Assembly (NCBI GenBank): GCA_036924085.1
Contig: JAVGWX010000007.1
Span: 70,517,535-70,581,534 of the forward strand
DNA from: Ariolimax columbianus
Lineage: Eukaryota > Mollusca > Gastropoda > Stylommatophora > Arionidae
Direction: 5' to 3'
Length of the DNA stretch: 64,000 bases
The notes under the pieces are model-generated. The model worked only from the letters and a program-made list of their open reading frames with translations, did not search any database and was not told where the DNA came from. Of the stretch, positions 9,513-21,079 are shown piece by piece. How positions within the stretch are numbered: the first letter of the stretch is position 1; every line of letters begins with the position of its first letter. Made by a program: the position numbers and the translations under genes.

Positions 9513-12500
9513 TAAAAATAGGGTGAGGTAAAATTGTTGAGAGAAAACGTTGAACCTGAACTACTAGAAATATGGTAAGGTAGAATTGTTGTAAGAAAAC
9601 GTTGAACCTGAGTTCTACTAGAAATATGGAAAGGTAGAATTGTTGTAAGAAAACGTTGAACCTGAGTTCTACTAGAAATATGGTAAGGTAGAATTGTTGT
9701 AAGAAAACGTTGAACCTGAGTTCTACTAGAAATATGGTAAGGTAGAATTGTTGTAAGAAAACGTTGAACCTGAGTTCTACTAGAAATATGGTAAGGTAGA
9801 ATTGTTGTAAGAAAACGTTGAACCTGAGTTCTACTAGAAATATGGTAAGGTAGAATTGTTGTAAGAAAACGTTGAACCTGAGTTCTACTAGAAATATGGT
9901 AAGGTAGAATTGTTGTAAGAAAACGTTGAACCTGAGTTCTACTAGAAATATGGTAAGGTAGAATTGTTGTAAGAAAACGTTGAACCTGAGTTCTACTAGA
10001 AATATGGTAAGGTAGAATTGTTGTAAGAAAACGTTGAACCTGAGTTCTACTAGAAATATGGTAAGGTAGAATTGTTGTAAGAAAACGTTGAACCTGAGTT
10101 CTACTAGAAATATGGTAAGGTAGAATTGTTGTAAGAAAACGTTGAACCTGAGTTCTACTAGAAATATGGTAAGGTAGAATTGTTGTAAGAAAACGTTGAA
10201 CCTGAGTTCTACTAGAAATATGGTAAGGTAGAATTGTTGTAAGAAAACGTTGAACCTGAGTTCTACTAGAAATATGGTAAGGTAGAATTGTTGTAAGAAA
10301 ACGTTGAACCTGAGTTCTACTAGAAATATGGTAAGGTAGAATTGTTGTAAGAAAACGTTGAACCTGAGTTCTACTAGAAATATGGTAAGGTAGAATTGTT
10401 GTAAGAAAACGTTGAACCTGAGTTCTACTAGAAATATGGTAAGGTAGAATTGTTGTAAGAAAACGTTGAACCTGAGTTCTACTAGAAATATGGTAAGGTA
10501 GAATTGTTGTAAGAAAACGTTGAACCTGAGTTCTACTAGAAATATGGTAAGGTAGAATTGTTGTAAGAAAACGTTGAACCTGAGTTCTACTAGAAATATG
10601 GTAAGGTAGAATTGTTGTAAGAAAACGTTGAACCTGAGTTCTACTAGAAATATGGTAAGGTAGAATTGTTGTAAGAAAACGTTGAACCTGAGTTCTACTA
10701 GAAATATGGTAAGGTAGAATTGTTGTAAGAAAACGTTGAACCTGAGTTCTACTAGAAATATGGTAAGGTAGAATTGTTGTAAGAAAACGTTGAACCTGAG
10801 TTCTACTAGAAATNNNNNNNNNNNNNNNNNNNNNNNNNNNNNNNNNNNNNNNNNNNNNNNNNNNNNNNNNNNNNNNNNNNNNNNNNNNNNNNNNNNNNNN
10901 NNNNNNNNNNNNNAATTGTTGTAAGAAAACGTTGAACCTGAGTTCTACTAGAAATATGGTAAGGTAGAATTGTTGTAAGAAAACGTTGAACCTGAGTTCT
11001 ACTAGAAATATGGTAAGGTAGAATTGTTGTAAGAAAACGTTGAACCTGAGTTCTACTAGAAATATGGTAAGGTAGAATTGTTGTAAGAAAACGTTGAACC
11101 TGAGTTCTACTAGAAATATGGTAAGGTAGAATTGTTGTAAGAAAACGTTGAACCTGAGTTCTACTAGAAATATGGTAAGGTAGAATTGTTGTAAGAAAAC
11201 GTTGAACCTGAGTTCTACTAGAAATATGGTAAGGTAGAATTGTTGTAAGAAAACGTTGAACCTGAGTTCTACTAGAAATATGGTAAGGTAGAATTGTTGT
11301 AAGAAAACGTTGAACCTGAGTTCTACTAGAAATATGGTAAGGTAGAATTGTTGTAAGAAAACGTTGAACCTGAGTTCTACTAGAAATATGGTAAGGTAGA
11401 ATTGTTGTAAGAAAACGTTGAACCTGAGTTCTACTAGAAATATGGTAAGGTAGAATTGTTGTAAGAAAACGTTGAACCTGAGTTCTACTAGAAATATGGT
11501 AAGGTAGAATTGTTGTAAGAAAACGTTGAACCTGAGTTCTACTAGAAATATGGTAAGGTAGAATTGTTGTAAGAAAACGTTGAACCTGAGTTCTACTAGA
11601 AATATGGTAAGGTAGAATTGTTGTAAGAAAACGTTGAACCTGAGTTCTACTAGAAATATGGTAAGGTAGAATTGTTGTAAGAAAACGTTGAACCTGAGTT
11701 CTACTAGAAATATGGTAAGGTAGAATTGTTGTAAGAAAACGTTGAACCTGAGTTCTACTAGAAATATGGTAAGGTAGAATTGTTGTAAGAAAACGTTGAA
11801 CCTGAGTTCTACTAGAAATATGGTAAGGTAGAATTGTTGTAAGAAAACGTTGAACCTGAGTTCTACTAGAAATATGGTAAGGTAGAATTGTTGTAAGAAA
11901 ACGTTGAACCTGAGTTCTACTAGAAATATGGTAAGGTAGAATTGTTGTAAGAAAACGTTGAACCTGAGTTCTACTAGAAATATGGTAAGGTAGAATTGTT
12001 GTAAGAAAACGTTGAACCTGAGTTCTACTAGAAATATGGTAAGGTAGAATTGTTGTAAGAAAACGTTGAACCTGAGTTCTACTAGAAATATGGTAAGGTA
12101 GAATTGTTGTAAGAAAACGTTGAACCTGAGTTCTACTAGAAATATGGTAAGGTAGAATTGTTGTAAGAAAACGTTGAACCTGAGTTCTACTAGAAATATG
12201 GTAAGGTAGAATTGTTGTAAGAAAACGTTGAACCTGAGTTCTACTAGAAATATGGTAAGGTAGAATTGTTGTAAGAAAACGTTGAACCTGAGTTCTACTA
12301 GAAATATGGTAAGGTAGAATTGTTGTAAGAAAACGTTGAACCTGAGTTCTACTAGAAATATGGTAAGGTAGAATTGTTGTAAGAAAACGTTGAACCTGAG
12401 TTCTACTAGAAATATGGTAAGGTAGAATTGTTGTAAGAAAACGTTGAACCTGAGTTCTACTAGAAATATGGTAAGGTAGAATTGTTGTAAGAAAACGTTG

Positions 12501-15050
12501 AACCTGAGTTCTACTAGAAATATGGTAAGGTAGAATTGTTGTAAGAAAACGTTGAACCTGAGTTCTACTAGAAATATGGTAAGGTAGAATTGTTGTAAGA
12601 AAACGTTGAACCTGAGTTCTACTAGAAATATGGTAAGGTAGAATTGTTGTAAGAAAACGTTGAACCTGAGTTCTACTAGAAATATGGTAAGGTAGAATTG
12701 TTGTAAGAAAACGTTGAACCTGAGTTCTACTAGAAATATGGTAAGGTAGAATTGTTGTATGAAAACGTTGAACCTGAGTTCTACTAGAAATATGGTAAGG
12801 TAGAATTGTTGTAAGAAAACGTTGAACCTGAGTTCTACTAGAAATATGGTAAGGTAGAATTGTTGTAAGAAAACGTTGAACCTGAGTTCTACTAGAAATA
12901 TGGTAAGGTAGAATTGTTGTAAGAAAACGTTGAACCTGAGTTCTACTAGAAATATGGTAAGGTAGAATTGTTGTAAGAAAACGTTGAACCTGAGTTCTAC
13001 TAGAAATATGGTAAGGTAGAATTGTTGTAAGAAAACGTTGAACCTGAGTTCTACTAGAAATATGGTAAGGTAGAATTGTTGTAAGAAAACGTTGAACCTG
13101 AGTTCTACTAGAAATATGGTAAGGTAGAATTGTTGTAAGAAAACGTTGAACCTGAGTTCTACTAGAAATATGGTAAGGTAGAATTGTTGTAAGAAAACGT
13201 TGAACCTGAATTCTACTAGAAATATGGTAAGGTAGAATTGTTGTAAGAAAACGTTGAACCTGAGTTCTACTAGAAATATGGTAAGGTAGAATTGTTGTAT
13301 GAAAACGTTGAACCTGAGTTCTACTAGAAATATGGTAAGGTAGAATTGTTGTAAGAAAACGTTGAACCTGAGTTCTACTAGAAATATGGTAAGGTAGAAT
13401 TGTTGTAAGAAAACGTTGAACCTGAGTTCTACTAGAAATATGGTAAGGTAGAATTGTTGTAAGAAAACGTTGAACCTGAGTTCTACTAGACATATGGTAA
13501 GGTAGAATTGTTGTAAGAAAACGTTGAACCTGAGTTCTACTAGAAATATGGTAAGGTAGAATTGTTGTAAGAAAACGTTGAACCTGAGTTCTACTAGAAA
13601 TATGGTAAGGTAGAATTGTTGTAAGAAAACGTTGAACCTGAGTTCTACTAGAAATATGGTAAGGTAGAATTGTTGTAAGAAAACGTTGAACCTGAGTTCT
13701 ACTAGAAATATGGTAAGGTAGAATTGTTGTAAGAAAACGTTGAACCTGAGTTCTACTAGAAATATGGTAAGGTAGAATTGTTGTAAGAAAACGTTGAACC
13801 TGAGTTCTACTAGAAATATGGTAAGGTAGAATTGTTGTAAGAAAACGTTGAACCTGAGTTCTACTAGAAATATGGTAAGGTAGAATTGTTGTAAGAAAAC
13901 GTTGAACCTGAGTTCTACTAGAAATATGGTAAGGTAGAATTGTTGTAAGAAAACGTTGAACCTGAGTTCTACTAGAAATATGGTAAGGTAGAATTGTTGT
14001 AAGAAAACGTTGAACCTGAGTTCTACTAGAAATATGGTAAGGTAGAATTGTTGTAAGAAAACGTTGAACCTGAGTTCTACTAGAAATATGGTAAGGTAGA
14101 ATTGTTGTAAGAAAACGTTGAACCTGAGTTCTACTAGAAATATGGTAAGGTAGAATTGTTGTAAGAAAACGTTGAACCTGAGTTCTACTAGAAATATGGT
14201 AAGGTAGAATTGTTGTAAGAAAACGTTGAACCTGAGTTCTACTAGAAATATGGTAAGGTAGAATTGTTGTAAGAAAACGTTGAACCTGAGTTCTACTAGA
14301 AATATGGTAAGGTAGAATTGTTGTAAGAAAACGTTGAACCTGAGTTCTACTAGAAATATGGTAAGGTAGAATTGTTGTAAGAAAACGTTGAACCTGAGTT
14401 CTACTAGAAATATGGTAAGGTAGAATTGTTGTAAGAAAACGTTGAACCTGAGTTCTACTAGAAATATGGTAAGGTAGAATTGTTGTAAGAAAACGTTGAA
14501 CCTGAGTTCTACTAGAAATATGGTAAGGTAGAATTGTTGTAAGAAAACGTTGAACCTGAGTTCTACTAGAAATATGGTAAGGTAGAATTGTTGTAAGAAA
14601 ACGTTGAACCTGAGTTCTACTAGAAATATGGTAAGGTAGAATTGTTGTAAGAAAACGTTGAACCTGAGTTCTACTAGAAATATGGTAAGGTAGAATTGTT
14701 GTAAGAAAACGTTGAACCTGAGTTCTACTAGAAATATGGTAAGGTAGAATTGTTGTAAGAAAACGTTGAACCTGAGTTCTACTAGAAATATGGTAAGGTA
14801 GAATTGTTGTAAGAAAACGTTGAACCTGAGTTCTACTAGAAATATGGTAAGGTAGAATTGTTGTAAGAAAACGTTGAACCTGAGTTCTACTAGAAATATG
14901 GTAAGGTAGAATTGTTGTAAGAAAACGTTGAACCTGAGTTCTACTAGAAATATGGTAAGGTAGAATTGTTGTAAGAAAACGTTGAACCTGAGTTCTACTA
15001 GAAATAGTACGAAGTAGAGAAGTGTTGAGAGAAAACGTTGAACCAGAACT
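9513..15050. repeat. Large satellite-like array, 54-bp unit, about 100 visible copies
   Basis: The unit runs GTTGTAAGAAAACGTTGAAC, CTGAGTTCTACTAGAAATAT, GGTAAGGTAGAATT (54 bp). About 24 units precede the gap and 76 follow it. Apart from the edges I find only five substitutions: 9630, 12760, 13210, 13300 and 13491. The identical changes at 12760 and 13300 are exactly 10 units apart. Both outermost units share GTTGAGAGAAAACGTTGAAC, unlike the interior. Because 54 is a multiple of three, two minus-strand frames stay open for well over 1000 codons; I treat these as by-products of the repeat. Confidence 0.98.
10814..10913. other. Assembly gap of exactly 100 N
   Basis: One hundred N inside the 54-bp array. 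The repeat phase across the gap needs 12 + 54k bases, which 100 does not satisfy, so it is a placeholder and the true array length is unknown. Confidence 0.98.
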
Positions 15051-16078
15051 TGAAGCAATAAAAAATAGACGATCAGAAAATGAAAAATAGGAAATACAAT
15101 TAAGTATATAAGTAAGGAAAAACAACAGTATTTCTCATTTCCTGCTCCCATTTTCACCATGTATTTCGTTGTATTGATCCGTTCAGTGCCCTAATTTTCT
15201 CATAATCTTCTTCATAGAAACCGATCATCACCTAAAGAAGATCAGGGATGAGAGAGAGAGAGAGCGAGAGAGAGAGAGAGAGAGATTGAGAGAGAGAGAA
15301 AGATTACCAAGAAAAGATGTAGGGTGGGACATTATCATATGACCCTGAAGTGTTTTAAGCCATTTAATGAGCAGGTCTTGAAATTTGGTGCGAAATTAGG
15401 CACTCATGTCAGTGCAATATCCCCCGTTTTTCATCTCAATGGGGATAAGCGATGGCCCGAGGGTAGGGTCTGTCGCAGCACGGGCAGGAAACAGAGCATT
15501 TTCATAGCGGGTTGCCTTTCTTCTGGCTACGCACGCGCCATTCTAGTACCTCAAGAGGGAACACGCTCACTTCCGGCCCACCTTATCCATTCGGCGAATG
15601 AAAGAGAGAGGAGGGCAAATCGTAAGATTGAATGGTAGCCCTTCTCTCCCCACCAAATATTTGAAAGAACTAAGAGAGAAGCGCGCATTGGGTTCATCTT
15701 TATCAGCGAGAATGAGTTGATTACCAGACACGGACCTAGCCGCTGTTTTCAATAAAGTGTGTTCATTTTGTTTTGGTAACGATTCCTGACTGGCATACTC
15801 TCTCGGATCTGCACGTGCCGCAGAACCGGTTTTTACAATTCGGATCAAAGCAATTAAACCGCATTGAATGACTTAGACAAGGAAAGGGGATAACGCGCCA
15901 AAAAACTTTAAGAATATGTGGTACCACCATTTAATTGGTTATTGTCTCTGGCCAACAGTCATTTCCATCTGGAAGTAGTCAGGGAACAGGTTATGTCAGT
16001 TCCTAATCAGACTACATTGATCACAAAAATCTCTAGATTATCATCAATGGATGGAATTTATTGGTGATTATTTGACAT
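15051..16078. other. Unassigned, with GA microsatellite and a hypothetical open frame
   Basis: A (GA)n tract lies at about 15248-15301. A 104-codon plus-strand open frame (15324-15638) has mixed composition but no domain I recognise, and a minus frame at 15567-15848 overlaps it. Neither is supported as a gene. Confidence 0.4.
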
Positions 16079-16080
16079 GA

Positions 16081-16216
16081 AGATGTGCTACGCGAGTAGA
16101 ATTAGATTTGTCACTCCTAACTCCATTATGATCTACGCGAGTACAATGAGATTTGTCACTCATAATTCTATTATGATCTACGCGAGTACAATGAGATTTG
16201 TCACTCATAATTCCAT
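16081..16216. repeat. Tandem repeat, 45-bp unit, 3 copies
   Basis: The unit contains ATCTACGCGAGTACAATGAG and ATTTGTCACTCATAATTC. The first copy is the most divergent. Confidence 0.92.
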
Positions 16217-16689
16217 TTTATTAAAATTATTTTTTGTTCTTGAAACGATGTACCGTGTTTGCATTGAGACGCCTGATTGATAAAGATGCCAAATGTTTGT
16301 TTCTCGCTAGAAAGGAGTCAGATTCAGTTTCCGATCATAATTAATTTCAGTCTTTCCAGTTGAACATGGGTTTCTGATTACCGTTAATGAAGGCAAGACA
16401 GTGAGTGAGATGATTGGCCGTCCCTCTAAGATATTGAACTCAATGAAGTCCTGGAACGAAGAGCAAAACCCCGGGTGAGCTGAAACATACTTACCAGGAT
16501 TGCAATTCTCTTTCTCGTGTGGCTCCTGTAAACAGACTGTGTTACATCAATCTAGCCAACGTAATGGGCATACACGATATATTCCCCATTGTTATTAGAT
16601 TACTGATTCGTCTTGCATTCCACTATAGTCATCAGAACCCCGGTCCACCTTCTCAAGTATGCTTTGGGATGTAACTAGCTACCAAAGAG
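16217..16689. other. Unassigned
   Basis: No recognisable gene or repeat. Confidence 0.5.
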
Positions 16690-16950
16690 GCAAATCAGCA
16701 ATCCACAGACTGCAAAGTTTAGACATTAAACGACGTTCTAGTGGAGTAATGCACATGTAAAAGAGTGTACAGCCAGCGAGCTACATGGACCATCAGCATC
16801 CCGACCCTGCGCCATTTGCTGCGAGATACTGAGCACCTACGGGTGTGCCTGGAGTGCAGTGACGTCGATTCTTATAAACATAAACACAGACGTGGTCAAG
16901 AGTTAATTAACTCAGCACGAGTCGCTTCCAGTAACATCGACAACACATAA
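16690..16950 (+). repeat. Interspersed repeat family F, copy 1
   Basis: Three blocks align in order with 43585-43775: CAGCAATCCACAGA, GTGTACAGCCAGCGAGCTAC, and GAGATACTGAGCACCTACGG. A trailing CAGCACGAGTCGCTTCCAG block resembles CAGCACGAGTAACTTCAG at about 25230. A 61-codon open frame covers it (16765-16950). It is probably an old mobile element of unknown type. Confidence 0.45.
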
Positions 16951-17115
16951 TCCATGAAGGCAAAGTCTGCTACGGGACATTTAATTGAATTGACAAACGA
17001 ATTGATTATACTTTACTAGCGCGCTCAACTTGCAGAGCGATCAAAAAAAGGGCTCTCGAAACACATGTATCTAGTTTTCGGCCTCGTCGCTTAACTTTGA
17101 ATTATACCCAGCTGT

Positions 17116-17456
17116 GGAATCAAGATGCTGAGCAATGCATGAGCTGCAGCTCTCAGCGACCTAATGCTGGCTTCTAGCGTCAGGGCCAGCGAACCAGAGC
17201 TGCCAAGATCCTTCTACGCCTTCACGCGGTGATCCTGGATAATAGGCTGCAACAGAGCAGAATGGCTAAGGAGAAGGAATCGAAAAGGGAAGGCTAACCC
17301 AGTACTTAAAAATGCCTGCTGAAGCCGGATGTGTCAGACCGAAAGGTGCAAATATCACAGTCAAGCTGTAAACTTTGTCACTCAAGATTCTCTAGAGAAC
17401 ATCCTCCTTTTCAGGGCTTGGTAGTGGGAGATTGAATGAAGAAGAAAAAGAAGACG
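17116..17456 (+). mobile_element. SINE-A copy with 12-bp target duplication
   Basis: A full-length element ends in GAAGAAGAAAAAGAAGAC. The flanks are ATACCCAGCTGT (17104-17115) and ATACCCAACTGT (17457-17468), a 12-bp target-site duplication with one mismatch. This fixes both element ends. Confidence 0.88.
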
Positions 17457-17468
17457 ATACCCAACTGT

Positions 17469-17963
17469 AAATTATAACCCAACTTACAACTGAAGAAGGC
17501 GATGTAGCAAGAAAGGACATTAGAAACAGAGCGTCATCCATTGTAGCTGGATCTCCTGCGCATGTCAATTTGTATTGCCATTGATAATATGGTTGACACT
17601 GTAGCTTGCAATTTATACCTGTTTCGGTTTAGTTCCGCCATGGCCCACTTTAGATTGGCCTTCGGACTCAGGTAAAAAAAACCCATTGAAAGACCGACGA
17701 CTAAATGACGAAACTTTCATGTGTCAGCTGTTGTTCGTTTCACAATGGTTGCTGTCAATTGCCGCCTAATATCTAAATATCCCTTACACCGATATACCTG
17801 ATTTTTTGCATGTGCACTTATCTTTTCAATGTCCCAATGACTTAATAATTTATATTGTGACAGTTAGTGCTATTTTCTTAGTGTGGTTAGTTTTTTTTGC
17901 TATTTGTTAGCAATGGAATTTTTTTTCCCTTGAGAAAATAATTTACTGTAAATTTTTTAAATG
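17469..17963. other. Unassigned
   Basis: No recognisable gene or repeat. Confidence 0.5.
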
Positions 17964-18130
17964 CCTTTCTTAAGGCAAAGGTCTGCTCTGTTGCAGTCTG
18001 TTGTTATCCAGGATCACCGCGTGGATGTGTAGAAATAAATTGGCAGCTCTGGTTCGCTGGTCTTGACGCTAGCAATCAGTTATGGGTCGCTCACCGCTGC
18101 AGTGCATGTGCGGCCCAGTATCTTGATCCC
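17964..18130 (-). mobile_element. SINE-A copy, 5' half only
   Basis: Antisense match to the 5' half of SINE-A (GTTATCCAGGATCACCGCGT, then CAGCTCTGGTTCGCTGG), ending at CAGTATCTTGATCCC. The 3' half with the shared core is absent. Confidence 0.75.
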
Positions 18131-18239
18131 ACTTCAATGCAGTAAAAACATCCTTCTTCACACTCTGTAAAGAAATTCACGGTTACATAATGAACAAGAA
18201 AGGATATCCTAGCGGTGTTTTGGGATTCTCAAGGAGAGC

Positions 18240-18545
18240 TGTTAACCATCTTCCAGAATATGGGTGACAATGTAAATGCTGTATCGCACGGTGATGTACT
18301 GTAGAGGCTTAGGGGTGCAATTCGAAGGACACCTCCAGGCCTACATACTGACAAGTGCAGTACTGCTCCACCATGATAATACCAGACTACAAACAACTCG
18401 ATAAACCCAGGACAAAAAATTGACAAACTTAGGAGCAGCTTCTTGAACACCCACTATACAGCCCCGATATATTCTTGAACGATTTTCACGTGTTTAGTGC
18501 ATTAAAAAGCCACTTTGACGGAAGATGTTTCTCAAATGGCGTTAA
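18240..18545 (+). mobile_element. Mariner-family transposase relic, second copy
   Basis: Fragments in mariner order are RLRGAIRR-like residues (about 18310), LHHDNTRLQT (about 18370; second catalytic Asp), and NDFHVFSALKSHFDG (about 18490; third catalytic Asp region). Several stops and frameshifts separate them. It is a different lineage from the 3450 copy, judging by residues around HDN. The relic stops where the 44-bp array begins. No terminal repeats seen. Confidence 0.65.
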
Positions 18546-18561
18546 GTGGGAATGTGGTTGA

Positions 18562-18860
18562 AACAGCAGACCAAAGATTTCTATGCTGCAGGTCTTGGTG
18601 GCTGAGACAGCAGACCAAAGACTTCTATGCTGCAGGTTTTGCTGGCTGAGACAGCAGACCAAAGACTTCTATGCTGCAGGTTTTGCTGGCTGAGACAGCA
18701 GACCAAAGACTTCTATGCTGCAGGTTTTGCTGGCTGAGACAGCAGACCAAAGACTTCTATGCTGCAGGTTTTGCTGGCTGAGACAGCAGACCAAAGACTT
18801 CTATGCTGCAGGTTTTGCTGGCTGAGACAGCAGACCAAAGACTTCTATGCTGCAGGTCTC
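18562..18860. repeat. Minisatellite, 44-bp unit, about 6.8 copies
   Basis: The unit contains GCTGAGACAGCAGACCAAAG and ACTTCTATGCTGCAGGTTTT. Interior units are identical; the first and last have GGTCTTGG/GGTCTCGG variants. It sits directly downstream of the mariner relic. Confidence 0.95.
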
Positions 18861-19035
18861 GGTGCCCCGATAAAGCGATGCGATGTATTCATGTTGTTGG
18901 AAATGCATCGAGAAACCAGTGACAATGTAAGTGTAATAAGAAAATAGTTCTCAAGTTCGTACCCCATTTAGTTATTTTTTTAAACAGCAAAACTTGGGAT
19001 CTATTTACTGATATGCCCTCGCATTTTAAGCATAT

Positions 19036-19387
19036 GGCTTGGCTTCGTTCGTTCTCAATATCTTGCTAACAAGCCCTGAAAAGGTATTTGCAAGTACCAG
19101 AATGTAATCCAAAGAACGAGATGCGTTGTGCCATAGTTTACAGATTGACTGCAATATTTGCACCTTTCGGTCCAACGCATCTGACTTCAGCAGGCATTTT
19201 TGAGTACCGGGTTGCCTTTCCTATTTAATCTTTTCTACTTAGCAAGTCTACTTTGTTACAGCCTTTTGTCCAGGATCATCGCGTGGAGGTGTAGAAGGGT
19301 CTTGACAGCTTTAATTCGCTGGCCCTGACGCTATGGGTCGTCGCTGACCACTGCAGCTCATGCATTGTTCAGCGTCTTAATCCCATC
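19036..19387 (-). mobile_element. SINE-A copy with 10-bp target duplication
   Basis: An antisense full-length element is flanked by TTAAGCATAT at 19026-19035 and 19388-19397. The 3' tail here is GAACGAACGAAGCCAAGCC rather than pure GAA, a tail variant shared with the copy at 52175. Confidence 0.9.
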
Positions 19388-19397
19388 TTAAGCATAT

Positions 19398-19721
19398 CAC
19401 ATATTGTTAAAAGAAAATCCGTTACTTACAATTTCTGTTGCTTTTAATTTCTAAGCATAAAAGATGCGACAGAATTTCAAACTATTAATGAGCAAATACG
19501 ACCATCAAAAAGTTGTTCGATTCTTATATGTAAAAGAAGTTTACAAGCCTTCTCATCCCAGACATACTATTTACGTTATTAGTTTTCTTAAATGTAGTCC
19601 ACAGTTTAAAATGGGGACGTCAAACATTCGATTACAGTTTTGTTTTTACTAGTTTAGTTTATCGATTCTAATCGATTATTAAATAATAAGTGCTCCGATC
19701 AATGACGGGGTTGTACAAGTC
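19398..19721. other. Unassigned
   Basis: AT-rich, with a 62-codon open frame (19464-19652) of no recognisable type. Confidence 0.5.
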
Positions 19722-20937
19722 ACGACTAAAAATAGTCAAGATTCCCACCAGGCTGCAGATAGTCAAGGTTCCCAACAGACTGCAGATAGTCAAGGTTGAC
19801 ACCAGGCTGCAGATAGTCAAGGTTCCCAACATACTACAAATAGTCAAGATTCCCACCAGGCTGCAGATAGTCAAGGTTGACAACAGATTGCAGATAGTCA
19901 AGGTTGGCACCAGGCTGCAGATAGTCAAGATTCCCACCAGGCTGCAGATAGTCAAGGTTGACAACAGATTGCAGATAGTCAAGGTTGACAACAGACTGCA
20001 GATAGTCAAGGTTCACAACAGACTGGAGATAGTCAAGGTTGACAACAGGCTGAAGATAGTCAAGGTTCCCAACAGACTGCAGATAGTCAAGGTTGACAAC
20101 AGACTGCAGATAGTCAAGGTTCCCAACAGACTGCAGACAGTCAAGGTTGACACCAGGCTGCAGATAGACAAGGTTCCCAACAGACTGCAGATAGTCAAGG
20201 TTGACACCAGGCTGCAGGTAGTCAAGGTTGACACCAGGCTGCAGATAGTCGAGGTTGACACCAGGCTGCAGATAGTCGAGGTTGACACCAGGCTGCAAAT
20301 AGACAAGGTTCCCAACAGACTGCAGATAGTCAAGGTTGACACCAGGCTGCAGGTAGTCAAGGTTGACAACAGACTGCAGATAGTCAAGGTTGACACCAGG
20401 CTGCAGATAGTTGAGGTTGACAACAGGCTGCAGATAATCGAGGTTCCCAACAGACTGCAGATAGTCAAGGTTGACACCAGGCTGCAGATAGTCAAGATTC
20501 CCAACAGACTGCAGAAAATCAAGGTTGACACCAGGCTGCAGATAGTCAAGGTTCCCAACAGACTGCAGATAGTCAAGGTTGACACCAGGCTGCAGGTAGT
20601 CAAGGTTGACACCAGGCTGCAGATAGTCGAGGTTGACACCAGGTTGCAGATAGTCGAGGTTGCCACCAGGCTGCAGATAGTCCAGGTTTCCAACAGACTG
20701 CAGATAGTCAAGGTTAACACCAGGCTGTAGATAGTCTAGGTTGACAACAGACTGCAGATAGTCAAGGTTGACACCAGGCTGCAGATAGTCAAGGTTGACA
20801 ACAGACTGCAGATAGTCAAGGTTCCCAACAGACTGCAGATAGTCAAGGTTGACACCAGGATGCAGATAGTCAAGGTTGACACCAGGCTGCAGATAGTCGA
20901 GGTTGACAACATTCTGCAGATAGTCAAGGTTCCAAAG
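19722..20937. repeat. Minisatellite array, 27-bp unit, about 45 copies
   Basis: The unit CTGCAGATAGTCAAGGTTGA + CACCAGG alternates with variants GTTCCCAACAGA and GTTGACAACAGA. The period is a multiple of three, so a 346-codon plus frame (RLQIVKVDT-type nonapeptides) and several minus frames stay open. A block (20190-20400) recurs nearly intact at 20560-20700, so higher-order duplication is likely. I do not call a gene. Confidence 0.96.
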
Positions 20938-21079
20938 ATTGTCTCGCGTGCTTCTTCAAGTTGATTTATCCTGAGACAGTCCTTGTCAAACTGAAGGTAA
21001 CTGTGCTTCCATCGTTTTACCACGCAACCGAATGTTGTCCGCAGTCTCAACCCCTTCTCGTCGTGTGTGTGTACAAAGC

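Noticed and set aside
9512..15160. Open frames of 1882 and 1439 codons as giant repeat proteins
   Set aside because: They span a 54-bp array and a run of N. Open frames follow from a period divisible by three and a stop-free unit in two frames.
15324..15638. 104-codon frame as a gene
   Set aside because: No recognisable domain, no supporting signals, and an overlapping antisense frame of similar size.
19690..20730. 346-codon frame as a repeat protein gene
   Set aside because: It lies entirely in a 27-bp minisatellite, and other frames on both strands are also open.
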